IMG/VR virus record: IMGVR_UViG_3300049489_000585
Coordinates: 1 to 54,913 of that record
From: a virus
Length of the DNA: 54,913 bases
Direction: 5' to 3' (one strand)
Both the position numbers and the translations under genes were made by a program. Of this stretch, positions 1 through 6,888 are shown one piece after another. The notes under the pieces are model-generated. The model did not search any database. It was not told where the DNA came from and saw only the letters and a list, made by a program, of their open reading frames with translations. Position 1 is the first letter of the stretch. Each line of letters opens with the position of its first letter.

Positions 1-127
1 ATGTCAGTCCTTTCGCGTCGGCGCATTGAGGCCGAACCCTTCGTTCCACCGGACAAGCCCCGGCGGGTGGCATTGGCGCAATGACCTACTTGGTCAGCGC
101 CGGGTCTTGCCGGTGAACTCCGACGTT
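1..127. repeat. Direct repeat of 53924-54050 (shared cassette 7 / attC7 segment)
   Basis: Bases 1-127 are identical to 53924-54050. The shared block covers the start of the cassette 7 gene and attC7 up to the GTT of its right core. After that the two copies diverge: here GTGC of cassette 9, there AGGC of cassette 8. A length of exactly 127 fits a common assembler k-mer size, so this is probably a branch point in the assembly graph created by two coexisting arrangements. Confidence 0.93.
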
Positions 128-131
128 GTGC
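31..131 (+). other. Hybrid attC7/attC8 site (product of cassette 8 excision)
   Basis: The left R box GCCGAAC (31-37) and the long stem are those of attC7, but the right core is GTTGTGC (125-131), which belongs to attC8. This is what remains after attC7 x attC8 recombination removes cassette 8. The 5' arm has an extra C (GTTCCACCGG against GTGAAC-side GTTCACCGG), the conserved extrahelical base of attC sites. The cassette 9 gene stops inside this stem. Confidence 0.85.
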
Positions 132-784
132 CGCACTGAACACCGCCGCGCCAGTTCCACCAGCCAAGCGCGGAACTCCGGCGGCGTGTGCTCTCGCTCG
201 GCCTTGCTCATGATCTCGACCGTCGTGCATTCGGGCATCCGCACCACGACGGCGGTGTGCTGGCGCGGGGGCGGTATCGTCGGCAGGTCGTCGGGGCCAG
301 CGCCTACGATGTACAGCCAAGTGCGCTTCTCTGCGCGGTGGCCCCAGTCCACTTGCCGAACCTCGGCTGTCCAGCCGCCGAACTGGTCGGGCGTGCGCCC
401 GCGCTGCGGCAGGCCGTAGTGCCGCCATGCGCGGCTGCCTGCCGGGTGCTCCAGCACGCCGCCGCAGCGACGCACCGTGTCCAGCGCGAACTTGAACGTG
501 CCGCCGTCGTTGCCCCAAGCGAATTCCGCGGCCTTGTGCGGGTAGCGAGACAGCACCACGCCATTGATCATCGACCAGCGCGTGCAAGGTGGATGCGCCA
601 CAACCGGCAGCGTGCCTCGGTACGTCGTGGCATCGCGCACCTTGTCCCACACGTCCACGCCTGGCATGGCCTTGTAGCCGCTGTCCTCGCGCGCAAAGAG
701 CACGGCCACGCCTGCGCGGTGCGGCACAACACGCCCATCGAGCCGAGGCCCAACAGCGGCAACGGTAGTGGCTTCGTCCAGCAT
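86..784 (-). CDS. Cassette 9: conserved phage protein with a PPCxRW motif, function unknown
   Basis: This 232-residue frame is of a kind common in phages (AVLFARED near residues 28-35, VVAHPPCTRWS near 61-71, LEHPAGS, WGHRAEKRTWLYIVG). Its function is unknown; the PPC motif recalls cytosine methyltransferases but the rest does not establish that. The first ~20 codons lie inside attC9 with no clear ribosome site, so a GTG start near VPHRAGVAV is possible. The last residues (NVGVHRQDPALTK) are read from the attC on its left. In the copy at the right contig end that attC differs, and so does the C-terminus. Confidence 0.75.
   Translation of the reverse strand: MLDEATTVAAVGPRLDGRVVPHRAGVAVLFAREDSGYKAMPGVDVWDKVRDATTYRGTLPVVAHPPCTRWSMINGVVLSRYPHKAAEFAWGNDGGTFKFALDTVRRCGGVLEHPAGSRAWRHYGLPQRGRTPDQFGGWTAEVRQVDWGHRAEKRTWLYIVGAGPDDLPTIPPPRQHTAVVVRMPECTTVEIMSKAEREHTPPEFRAWLVELARRCSVRHNVGVHRQDPALTK
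123..221. repeat. Direct repeat of 54815-54913 (start of cassette 9)
   Basis: These 99 bases are identical to the right end of the window. They start just inside the attC core (ACGTTGTGC) and run into the 3' part of the cassette 9 gene. The overlap implies circular closure with a 54,692-bp period for the form that contains cassette 8. The form without it, closed through 1-127, would be 53,923 bp; the 769-bp difference equals cassette 8. Confidence 0.92.
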
Positions 785-823
785 GCTCAGCGCTGTTGGT
801 CCCGGCTCATGGGCACGTTGTGC
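724..823 (+). other. attC: attC9 recombination site
   Basis: R boxes GCACAAC (724-730) and GTTGTGC (817-823) are perfect reverse complements. The arms GCCCATCGAGCCGAGG and the 3' counterpart CCCGGCTCATGGGC pair except for an extra C and an extra A in the 5' arm. These correspond to the conserved extrahelical G and T of the folded bottom strand. A long inner stem (CCAACAGCG/CGCTGTTGG) extends it to 100 bp. The cassette 9 start codon lies inside the site. Confidence 0.85.
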
Positions 824-824
824 G

Positions 825-1142
825 TCAGTAGCAGATCACGCGCGCCAGGTGCGCCACCGTCGTGACCTTGATCGTCTTCCCGCTGGTGCTGGTCACTTCC
901 AGGCCCTTGGCGCCCATGTCGTTTTCCCAGCAGTACCATTCCAGCCACTCGGCGTCATCGCCCAGCTCGCGGGCCAAGCACGATGTGTAGGCATCCCACA
1001 TGCGGCCCATGGCAAGCGCTATCGGCGCCTCGGGGCCGCACTTGGTTAGCGCCTGCAGTGCCGTGTATTGGGCCTGCCAGTCGTCATACATGCGCTGCCA
1101 CTCAAGCAAGCGCGGCGCAATGTCTCGGGGCTTCTTCTTCAT
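825..1142 (-). CDS. Cassette 10: conserved phage protein, function unknown
   Basis: A 105-residue protein of a type seen in phage early regions (EWLEWYCWENDMGAKG near the middle, KTIKVTTVAHLARVI at the end). The start at 1142 has an AGGAGT ribosome site about 9 nt upstream. The stop lies directly beside the attC9 core, so the gene fills the cassette. It is antisense to attC10. No enzymatic motif is visible. Confidence 0.8.
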   Translation of the reverse strand: MKKKPRDIAPRLLEWQRMYDDWQAQYTALQALTKCGPEAPIALAMGRMWDAYTSCLARELGDDAEWLEWYCWENDMGAKGLEVTSTSGKTIKVTTVAHLARVICY

Positions 1143-1169
1143 GCCAATGCACTCCTACTTCCACCAGCC

Positions 1170-1258
1170 GCACAACTGGTCGTTGCAACGGACGGCCCTA
1201 CGGCCGTCCTGTGGTCCGCGAAGGCCCGGCAGGGCCGCCGCTGAACTGGTCGTTACAC
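1170..1258 (+). other. attC: attC10 recombination site
   Basis: R boxes are GCACAAC (1170-1176) and GTTACAC (1252-1258). The 5' arm GTTGCAACGGACGGCCC pairs with the 3' arm GGGCCGCCGCTGAAC, leaving one G and one A of the 5' arm unpaired, the usual attC asymmetry. It also contains an internal GGACGGCC/GGCCGTCC palindrome. It separates cassette 10 from cassette 11. Confidence 0.8.
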
Positions 1259-1885
1259 AGCAAAGTCGCGGCACTTGATCTTGGCGATCAACCGATGCCC
1301 ACTGCGGGTGTTCAACTCGATCTGAGGCCTGGCAACGATGCCCTCAGCCTGGAAGTCACCCCACGTCGATTGAATGCCGCGCTTTGCCCAAGCGACTGCA
1401 TCGTGCAACGTGCCAGCCCCAATCACCGGCGCAACATCAAGGCCCAACTTCTGCGCCACGTCATGCACATCATCGCGCTGCAGCCACCACTGCCCAACGC
1501 GCACATCGAACAGCGCGAAGCCTTGGTCTGGCCGGTAGTTGCCGCCGCCCTTCTGGATCTTGGCGCCGTAGCCCTCGCCATACAGCACCGCCTGGCCGTC
1601 TGCAAACACCTCGCCCAGCTTTGCGGCCAGTGGCAAGAAGCGTTCATTCAGGCGGCCCACCAGTTGCGCCGGGATCTGCGCGTCCTCGGTGCGCCCACCG
1701 AACGTGATGCCGCCGTCCTTGAAGATCACGCGGATGTTCGTGCCGTCCACCTTCTCGGTGAAGGTCCACACGTTGCCTGCAAGGTACTCAAACTCAGGCA
1801 GGGTCCATTGGCCTTCAAGCAGCGTCTTGTGCTTGCTGGTCATGTCGCGCTTGAAGAGGGTCTGAATCTTGTGGTACTCGCTCAC
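1253..1885 (-). CDS. Cassette 11: RNA ligase of the T4 Rnl2-like family
   Basis: A 210-residue nucleotidyltransferase-fold ligase. Visible motifs are EKVDGTNIR (motif I, with the lysine that would be adenylated), VLYGEGYG (III), FALFDVR (IIIa), EGIVARP (IV) and AKIKCRDF (V). Such enzymes seal nicked or broken RNA through an RNA-adenylate. No polynucleotide kinase partner is visible. The start is GTG at 1885 with AGGAA upstream; the stop TAA is formed at the attC10 core. It is the clearest enzyme among the distal cassettes and is antisense to attC11. Confidence 0.88.
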   Translation of the reverse strand: MSEYHKIQTLFKRDMTSKHKTLLEGQWTLPEFEYLAGNVWTFTEKVDGTNIRVIFKDGGITFGGRTEDAQIPAQLVGRLNERFLPLAAKLGEVFADGQAVLYGEGYGAKIQKGGGNYRPDQGFALFDVRVGQWWLQRDDVHDVAQKLGLDVAPVIGAGTLHDAVAWAKRGIQSTWGDFQAEGIVARPQIELNTRSGHRLIAKIKCRDFAV

Positions 1886-1904
1886 GGGTCATTTCCTGGT
1901 TGCT

Positions 1905-1994
1905 GTGTAACCCTGCGCTCAACCGGAGCGCCTCGGGCAGCATCACGCTGCGGGTGAATTCGGCTCGTGGCTCCCGGTTATCTCCACGTTATGG
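1905..1994 (+). other. attC: attC11 recombination site
   Basis: R boxes are GTGTAAC (1905-1911) and GTTATGG (1988-1994). The L arms GCTCAACCGG and CCGGTTATC pair with the extra C in the 5' arm. The central region is long and only partly self-complementary, giving a 90-bp site. Confidence 0.8.
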
Positions 1995-2168
1995 CGCCAC
2001 TCGCTTCGCCACCCGAAGCCGCCTGCGAGCGATCTTCGCGGCGGCTTCCTTCACTTCGGCGTGGTCGTCCGGGTGCGCGAAGATGCCGCGCACTTCGGTT
2101 GCTGTCGTCTCAGCCTTGCGCTGGCGAAACTCTCGCTGGCGCTCGGCGTTGGTCTTGGCGGGGCTCAT
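1989..2168 (-). CDS. Cassette 12: small basic protein, function unknown
   Basis: A 59-residue charged protein (starts MSPAKTNAERQREFRQRK; contains VRGIFAHPDDHAEVK) of a type seen in phages. Its start overlaps the stop of the next gene upstream by ATGA, implying translational coupling. Its TAA stop is formed by the TTA of the attC11 core. It may be a small DNA-binding protein, but no fold is certain. Confidence 0.7.
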   Translation of the reverse strand: MSPAKTNAERQREFRQRKAETTATEVRGIFAHPDDHAEVKEAAAKIARRRLRVAKRVAP

Positions 2169-2578
2169 CGCGCAACATCAGACGCCGCGTCCTCAAGCGA
2201 GGTAGCCTTGCTAGGCAGCAACCCGGCGGCGATGCGCGTCAGTTCAACCACGCGCTGCGCGACGACTTCGGTGCTTGCCGCGTTCTTGGCGGCCGCACGC
2301 ACAACACCATCAAACGCGCCCCTGTACTGACTCGCAAGCGAATTGGCAATCTCTTTCTCGATGCTCTTCATGAGGGACGGTGAAACGCATGCCTGCGCGA
2401 TGCCAACCTTGAGGGCCGCGAGAATTTGCGCCTCGGACTCGGAGACAGCCTTGTCCATCGCCTTCTTGAGCTGATTCCCGGTTCCGTACTGGTCGCGCAT
2501 CATCGATTCGATGGCCTGCTGAAGGCCGCGCTGAATCCAGCTCTGAATGGTTTCTTCGGTGATAGTTACTGCGGGCAT
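2165..2578 (-). CDS. Cassette 12: predicted alpha-helical protein, function unknown
   Basis: A 137-residue protein, mostly helical by composition, preceded by AAGGA at good spacing from the ATG at 2578. It sits between two other minus-strand genes with no attC between them, so cassette 12 appears to carry three genes as one unit. I do not recognise a family. Confidence 0.7.
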   Translation of the reverse strand: MPAVTITEETIQSWIQRGLQQAIESMMRDQYGTGNQLKKAMDKAVSESEAQILAALKVGIAQACVSPSLMKSIEKEIANSLASQYRGAFDGVVRAAAKNAASTEVVAQRVVELTRIAAGLLPSKATSLEDAASDVAR

Positions 2579-2600
2579 GGTTTAGTCCTTTGTGTGTGGT

Positions 2601-2846
2601 TCACAGGTCTCTCCAGTTCGTCTGCTTTTCGTCGGCGTAGTCCAGACCGAAGCAGCACTTGATTCGCATGCACAGGGTTTCGTCTGCGCCGTTGATGATG
2701 ATGCGGCCTTTGCCAAGGAAGCGGCCGAACAATGCGCGTTGCTCAGTGGCTGACATGCGGCCCATCCACTCGCCGAACACGGTGCCAGTCTTCTCCACCA
2801 AGAACAGGGCCATCTGTGCGGCGTAGTCGGTGCGGGTGGCTTGCAT
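2601..2846 (-). CDS. Cassette 12: small protein, function unknown
   Basis: An 81-residue protein beginning MQATRTDYAAQM. The start at 2846 is preferred over the ATG at 2873 because GGAG lies 6-7 nt upstream of it. The C-terminal half contains a CMRIKCC segment. It is the first gene of the three-gene cassette 12 in the direction of transcription. No domain is recognised. Confidence 0.65.
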   Translation of the reverse strand: MQATRTDYAAQMALFLVEKTGTVFGEWMGRMSATEQRALFGRFLGKGRIIINGADETLCMRIKCCFGLDYADEKQTNWRDL

Positions 2847-2884
2847 GTCGTTCTCCGGTTGCTGTGCGTTCATTGTGCGCCACC

Positions 2885-2896
2885 GTTACGCGTAAC
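2885..2896. promoter_or_regulatory. Perfect palindrome upstream of the cassette 12 genes
   Basis: GTTACGCGTAAC is a 12-bp perfect inverted repeat in the only non-coding stretch of cassette 12, just upstream of its first gene. The position would suit an operator or promoter element, but no convincing -35/-10 pair is visible. Confidence 0.35.
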
Positions 2897-2936
2897 ACAA
2901 GCTGCATTTGCATCTTTACATTCGCGTGCCTACGCG

Positions 2937-2990
2937 CCATAACCCTGCGCTCAACCGGACCGAGTACGGCCGGTTAGCTCCACGTTGGGC
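2937..2990 (+). other. attC: attC12, last site of the array
   Basis: The left box is CCATAAC (2937-2943) and the right core GTTGGGC (2984-2990). Arms GCTCAACCGGACCG and CGGCCGGTTAGC pair, leaving the 5' arm C and A unpaired. It is closely similar to attC3. The methyltransferase gene to its right ends inside it. Confidence 0.87.
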
Positions 2991-3574
2991 TTCATGAACA
3001 CCAGCCAGTGCGTGCCGGCCTTCTTGCCGCTCGTGTTGCCGAACAGCGGTTGATGCGGCGTCAGCGCCAGCACTTCCGACAGCTTCACCTGCGTCTCGTT
3101 CCACTTGAACACCAGCACGCCATCGGGGTGCAGCACGCGGAAGCACTCGCTGAAGCCGGCGCGCAGGTCTTCGCGCCAGTCCTGGCCCAGCTTGCCGTAC
3201 TTCGCGGCCAGCCAAGAGCGCGGGCCTGCGCGCACCAGGTGCGGCGGGTCGAACGCCACCAGCCGGAACGTGCCGTCATCGAAGGGCAGTGCGCGGAAGT
3301 CCATCAGCAAGTCGGGGCATACCGTCAGCGTGCGCGTGCCATCCTGGCGGCCGTGGCTGCGGTCGGTCACTGTCAGCGTCTCGCTGCGGCGGTCGCCGAA
3401 CACCGCGTCCGGGTGTCCACGGTCGAACCACATCATGCGGCTGCCGCTGCACGGGTCCAACACGCGGGGCGAGGAATCGGCGTTGAAGCCCAACCCTTCG
3501 TGCGAGCCGACATGCCCCGGCGGGGCTTCGGTGGTCATCGAATCATCGTTGCGGGGCATGCGGCTCCACTCCAT
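2951..3574 (-). CDS. SAM-dependent methyltransferase, phage type
   Basis: A 207-residue class I methyltransferase: VLDPCSGSRMMWFD (SAM-binding loop), DFRALPFDDGTFRLVAFDPPHL (DPPH in the DPPY position) and FKWNETQ near the end. The substrate is not clear. The start at 3574 has TGAGG 7 nt upstream and lies 9 bp from the preceding gene of the early operon. No attC lies to its right, so it is probably a backbone gene. Its last residues (NVELTGRTRSG) are nevertheless read from attC12, so insertion of the array seems to have replaced its original 3' end. Confidence 0.82.
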   Translation of the reverse strand: MEWSRMPRNDDSMTTEAPPGHVGSHEGLGFNADSSPRVLDPCSGSRMMWFDRGHPDAVFGDRRSETLTVTDRSHGRQDGTRTLTVCPDLLMDFRALPFDDGTFRLVAFDPPHLVRAGPRSWLAAKYGKLGQDWREDLRAGFSECFRVLHPDGVLVFKWNETQVKLSEVLALTPHQPLFGNTSGKKAGTHWLVFMKPNVELTGRTRSG

Positions 3575-3583
3575 CGTTGAGCC

Positions 3584-4426
3584 TCACTCGACATCGGCGG
3601 CCTTGCGCGAGCGGCGGCCGCGAGGCTTCGGCGGCTCAGGATCGGCGCCCGTCGTCTCGCCGGCGCCAGCATCCGGCCCGCCTGCCGCACCTTCCGTCCC
3701 GTCGCGCGGGAAGGGCCAGTCCTTGCCCAGCTGCTCGTCTGACGACCCAGCGCCGGGCGCCCCGTCAGTGTCCGGGTGGCCGCTACCGTCGTCGTCGGTG
3801 TGCTCTTCGTCGGGGCCGCCGTGCTCGGCCGAGAAGGCATCGCCGGCCTCGGTGTCCAGCAGGTCGGCCTGGCCATCCGCAGCGCCCGGGTGGTCCTTCT
3901 TGAAGGCCTCGGTGCTGCCGTCGATGGCCTTCGGCGGCGCCTCGGGCGGCGTGACGGTCACGAAGACCTTGCGCTTCTGCCGGCCCCAGAGCATGCCAGC
4001 GCCAGCCTCGTCCACGTCGGCGGTGCTGACGCGGAAGTCGACGTCCATGTGCCCGCCTTCGAAGAAGTCGAAGCGGAAGTCGTCGATCTTGCAGCTGCCC
4101 ATCTGCAGCGCCGAGTCCTCGGTGATGCCGCGGGCCACCACCACGGTCCAGCCTTCAAGGCAGGTCTCGGGCGCCCAGTGCTTCAGGTCCTTGGAGCGCA
4201 GGATGGGCGTGGTGACCTCCACGCCGGGCAGCTGCTCCTGGCCCTCGACCGGCGCGTAGACCGTCAGGCGCATGGTGGGCGAGAACAGGTCCAGCAGCTC
4301 GTTGCGCACGCTGGCGAGCTTGAGGCGGAAGCTGACAGCGGGCACGTCGTCCTTGCCGCTCTTCTGCGTGCGGCCGACGAAGGTGGTCAGCTCGCACTCG
4401 GTGTCGTGGTTCAGGTGGAAAAGCAT
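3584..4426 (-). CDS. Conserved phage recombination-operon protein, function unknown
   Basis: A 280-residue protein. Residues 1-150 look like a beta-rich domain. The rest is an acidic, Gly/Asp/Glu-rich, probably disordered tail with a short basic end (RGRRSRKA). An AAGGAG site precedes the start. It lies downstream of RecT, the nuclease and the ATPase, where phages often encode a single-strand DNA-binding protein. That role is possible, but no SSB motif is visible. Confidence 0.7.
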   Translation of the reverse strand: MLFHLNHDTECELTTFVGRTQKSGKDDVPAVSFRLKLASVRNELLDLFSPTMRLTVYAPVEGQEQLPGVEVTTPILRSKDLKHWAPETCLEGWTVVVARGITEDSALQMGSCKIDDFRFDFFEGGHMDVDFRVSTADVDEAGAGMLWGRQKRKVFVTVTPPEAPPKAIDGSTEAFKKDHPGAADGQADLLDTEAGDAFSAEHGGPDEEHTDDDGSGHPDTDGAPGAGSSDEQLGKDWPFPRDGTEGAAGGPDAGAGETTGADPEPPKPRGRRSRKAADVE

Positions 4427-4453
4427 GGGGCTCCTTGGTGGTGGTGGGCTTGG

Positions 4454-4789
4454 TCAGAACTGGCTGTCGGGGCCTTCGTCGACGCCGCTGTGGGCCAGCT
4501 GGCGCGAGGGCTCGACCGGGCGCAGCTCATACGCCGACACCGGCCGCGCCTGCAGCGTCCCGGCCAGGCGGCGCGCCACGTCCTCGGTGGTGACCGTCAT
4601 GCCGTAGATCGCGCCCTGGGTGAAGAAGCTCGTGTAGGGCGGCACGTCGCCGACGGCGGGCACGTCGATGCGCAGGAAGTGCACGCCGCCGATGGTCTGG
4701 TCGCTGAGCTTGCCGGCCAGGCGCTGGTGGCCGAACAGCTCGAGCAGGCCCCAGGCCTCGAACTTCTCGGTGGTCTTGTCGTCGTTCAT
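4454..4789 (-). CDS. Conserved phage protein, function unknown
   Basis: A 111-residue protein of a recurrent phage early-gene type (FEAWGLLELFGHQRLAGKLS, VHFLRIDVPAVGDVPPYTSFF, GAIYGMTVTTEDVA). It has an AAAGGA ribosome site. Its place in the recombination operon suggests an accessory DNA-metabolism role, without direct evidence. Confidence 0.72.
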   Translation of the reverse strand: MNDDKTTEKFEAWGLLELFGHQRLAGKLSDQTIGGVHFLRIDVPAVGDVPPYTSFFTQGAIYGMTVTTEDVARRLAGTLQARPVSAYELRPVEPSRQLAHSGVDEGPDSQF

Positions 4790-4908
4790 CGGGTCCTTTC
4801 GGTGGTGGTCAGAAGAAAGGCGGGCGGCCGTTGCCGGCGCGTGGTGGGAATCGAGGGAGGGAGGAGACAGGAGGTGCCCACCGCGCAGGATTCGCCCGTG
4901 GAAATGGG
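4790..4908. other. Short non-coding gap in the early operon
   Basis: About 120 bp without a supported gene between two early genes. It contains purine-rich GGGAGG runs on the plus strand and the AAAGGA ribosome site of the next gene. No terminator-like hairpin or promoter is seen. Confidence 0.4.
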
Positions 4909-5088
4909 TCAGTCGCAGCGCGTGCAGCGATTGAGCTCGGACACGCCGTGCGGACAGCGGGAGGCCCGCGCAGCGTTGCCGGCGGCCAGCGCGAGTTGGC
5001 GCTGCAGGCGTTCGATGGCGTCGGCCGCCTCTCGCTGCAGAAGCACGTTGGGCGGGCTCTCGCGAAGCCGCTGGATGAGAGCGTCCAT
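4909..5088 (-). CDS. Small putative zinc-binding protein
   Basis: A 59-residue protein: an amphipathic N-terminal half (ADAIERLQRQLALAAG), then SRCPHGVSELNRCTRC, whose three cysteines and histidine could bind zinc. Its ATG overlaps the stop of the SbcC-like gene (TGATG), so it is translationally coupled to it. Confidence 0.68.
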   Translation of the reverse strand: MDALIQRLRESPPNVLLQREAADAIERLQRQLALAAGNAARASRCPHGVSELNRCTRCD

Positions 5089-6884
5089 CAGGCTGCCTCC
5101 CTCAGTGCTTGGCGCCCAACGACGCCGGCCTCGATCCACTCGACCTGGACGCGCTCGCCCAGGCCGGCGGGTGGTTGCTTGAGCGTCGCGAACAGCAACG
5201 CGCTGTCGATCTCGCCGGTCTCGGCCAGCACGTCGAGCCACGCGAACAGGTCGCTGCGGCCCGGCAGGTCCAGCACGTCGACGCGGTCCAGCACCAGCAT
5301 GCGGGCGCTGGACACGTGCGCGATGGCCTCGGCCAGCATCGCGTCGGCACGCCAGCGCTCGGACTCGCTGCAAAGCGCGTAGGGCCTGCCGGCGCCGTAG
5401 GTGATCGCCATGTCGCTGTCGATCGACACCACCGGCCAGGCGGCATCGGCCGATGACTGCGCCAGGCGGGCGTTCACCGGGCCCAGGGCTTCGGACAGCA
5501 GATCGGCCGGGATGCCGTCGGGCGACAGTGCCTGCGCAATCGCGTCCCAGGCGGTCACGTCGGCGGCGTGCTGGCCGGCCTGCTTGGTCTTGGCCTCGGC
5601 GGCGTCGGCCAGCGCCTTGATCGACTTCAGCTTGTCGCCCTCGGCCACCGCGGCGGCGCGCTCGGCCTTCAGCTTCTCGACCTGGTCGCGGGCGTCCTGC
5701 AGGGCCGCGGCGTCGAAGGTCTCGTTCAGCTCGTCGGCGATGGCCTTGGCCTGGGCGTGCGCATCCTGGGCCGCAGCCAGATCGCGCTTGGCGTTGGCCA
5801 CGGCGCGCTGCATCAGCTCGAGCGCGCCGCACAACTCCGGCAGCCGGCTGCGGGCACCGTGGTCGCCGACGGCCAGAGCATCGATCGGGCCGTGCTCGGT
5901 TTCGTAGGCAGCCAGTGGGGCTGCCCAGGCTGCACGGAACTGGTGGTCGGCACCGACGAAGAACAGCGTGTCCCGCAGCGCGTGCGCCAGGTCATGCACC
6001 AGCCCAACACGCGGCCCTGCGCCGGCCTTCGCGGTGGCTTGCGCAAGCGCGGCCTCAGACTCGCTCAGGCCTCGCTGGTCGGCCTGCAGCTTGGCCTCGA
6101 GGCGGGGCACCTTGGCCGCATGCTCCTGCAGCGCCGGCAGCTTCGCCCGCAGCCCGGCACGGCGCTGCTCCTCGGCCTGCAGCCGTCCAATGGTCTGCTG
6201 CCAGGATGCGATGGCCACGTCAGCGTGCTTCGCGGCGGTGGCGTGCTTCGCGGCGGCCTCGGCGTCGTACGGCGGCACCGCGGCCTTCCAGCCCTTGGCC
6301 TTCTCGCTGCCGTAGGTCTCGCCGGTGACGGTGCGCCAACTACCTTTGCTTTCGGTCGCCTTGGTCTTGGCCTCGGTGCACGCGGCGTCGAAGCCAGAGC
6401 GCAGCAGCGGCAGCACGCGCTGCACCTTGGCGTCGTCGCAGCCCTTGGCCTTCAGGCGGGCAGCGATGTCGGCCTGCGCCATCTTCACGCCCATCAGGCC
6501 GAAGAGGAAGGCGCGGCGCTCGGTCAGTGGCAGCCGGGCGAACCGCTGGGCGTCCAGCACGTAGGCCAGCACCGGGTCGGTGTCGCGGCCCTTCTGGCTG
6601 TCGTGGATCTTGCCGCTGCGGTTGATGGTGACGCGCCACTCGTCGCCGTCGGCGTTCTTGACCTCGCACACGGCCAGGTCGGCGCCCTCGCGGATCAGGG
6701 CCGGCGCGTCCTTCTTCAGCGACACGCGGCCCAGGTCGGCGGTGATGGCCAGGGCCACGGCGTCCCTGAGACTCGACTTGCCGGCAGCGTTTTGACCGGC
6801 GAACAACGCCACCGGTGCGCGCAGCTGGATCTCGGCATGCTGGATGCCGAGGAAGTTTGTGACGTAGAGCGAACTGATGCGCAT
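5088..6884 (-). CDS. SbcC/Rad50-like AAA ATPase
   Basis: A 598-residue protein. The N-terminal ATPase half has Walker A GQNAAGKSS near residue 30 of FLGIQHAEIQLRAPVALFAGQ. The middle (about 200-450) is Ala/Lys/Glu-rich and coiled-coil-like. The C-terminal half has Walker B ARMLVLDRVDVLD. This is the layout of SMC-type DNA repair ATPases. The start MRISSLYVTNF at 6884 fits GGAGTG upstream; a longer frame is Arg/Pro-rich shadow. It sits between RecT and small genes, so it probably supports phage end-processing or recombination. Confidence 0.85.
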   Translation of the reverse strand: MRISSLYVTNFLGIQHAEIQLRAPVALFAGQNAAGKSSLRDAVALAITADLGRVSLKKDAPALIREGADLAVCEVKNADGDEWRVTINRSGKIHDSQKGRDTDPVLAYVLDAQRFARLPLTERRAFLFGLMGVKMAQADIAARLKAKGCDDAKVQRVLPLLRSGFDAACTEAKTKATESKGSWRTVTGETYGSEKAKGWKAAVPPYDAEAAAKHATAAKHADVAIASWQQTIGRLQAEEQRRAGLRAKLPALQEHAAKVPRLEAKLQADQRGLSESEAALAQATAKAGAGPRVGLVHDLAHALRDTLFFVGADHQFRAAWAAPLAAYETEHGPIDALAVGDHGARSRLPELCGALELMQRAVANAKRDLAAAQDAHAQAKAIADELNETFDAAALQDARDQVEKLKAERAAAVAEGDKLKSIKALADAAEAKTKQAGQHAADVTAWDAIAQALSPDGIPADLLSEALGPVNARLAQSSADAAWPVVSIDSDMAITYGAGRPYALCSESERWRADAMLAEAIAHVSSARMLVLDRVDVLDLPGRSDLFAWLDVLAETGEIDSALLFATLKQPPAGLGERVQVEWIEAGVVGRQALREAA

Positions 6885-6888
6885 GGCG

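Larger units (their letters stand above)
1..2990. mobile_element. Integron cassette array, distal part (cassettes 9-12)
   Basis: Continuation across the circular junction of the array that starts at attI near 50264. It holds cassette 9 (128-817), cassette 10 (818-1252), cassette 11 (1253-1988) and cassette 12 (1989-2984), separated by attC9-attC12. The attC sites read in the canonical direction on the plus strand, while all genes are on the minus strand. Beyond attC12 lie ordinary phage early genes and no further attC, so the array ends there. Confidence 0.88.

Noticed and set aside
1-127. Terminal redundancy or direct terminal repeat of a linear phage genome
   Set aside because: The first bases match an internal segment (53924-54050), not the last bases, and the last 99 match 123-221. 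The two overlaps are explained by a circular genome with and without cassette 8.
983-1957. 324-residue plus-strand frame over cassettes 10 and 11
   Set aside because: It runs through two attC sites and opposite the RNA ligase gene; composition is that of a high-GC shadow frame.
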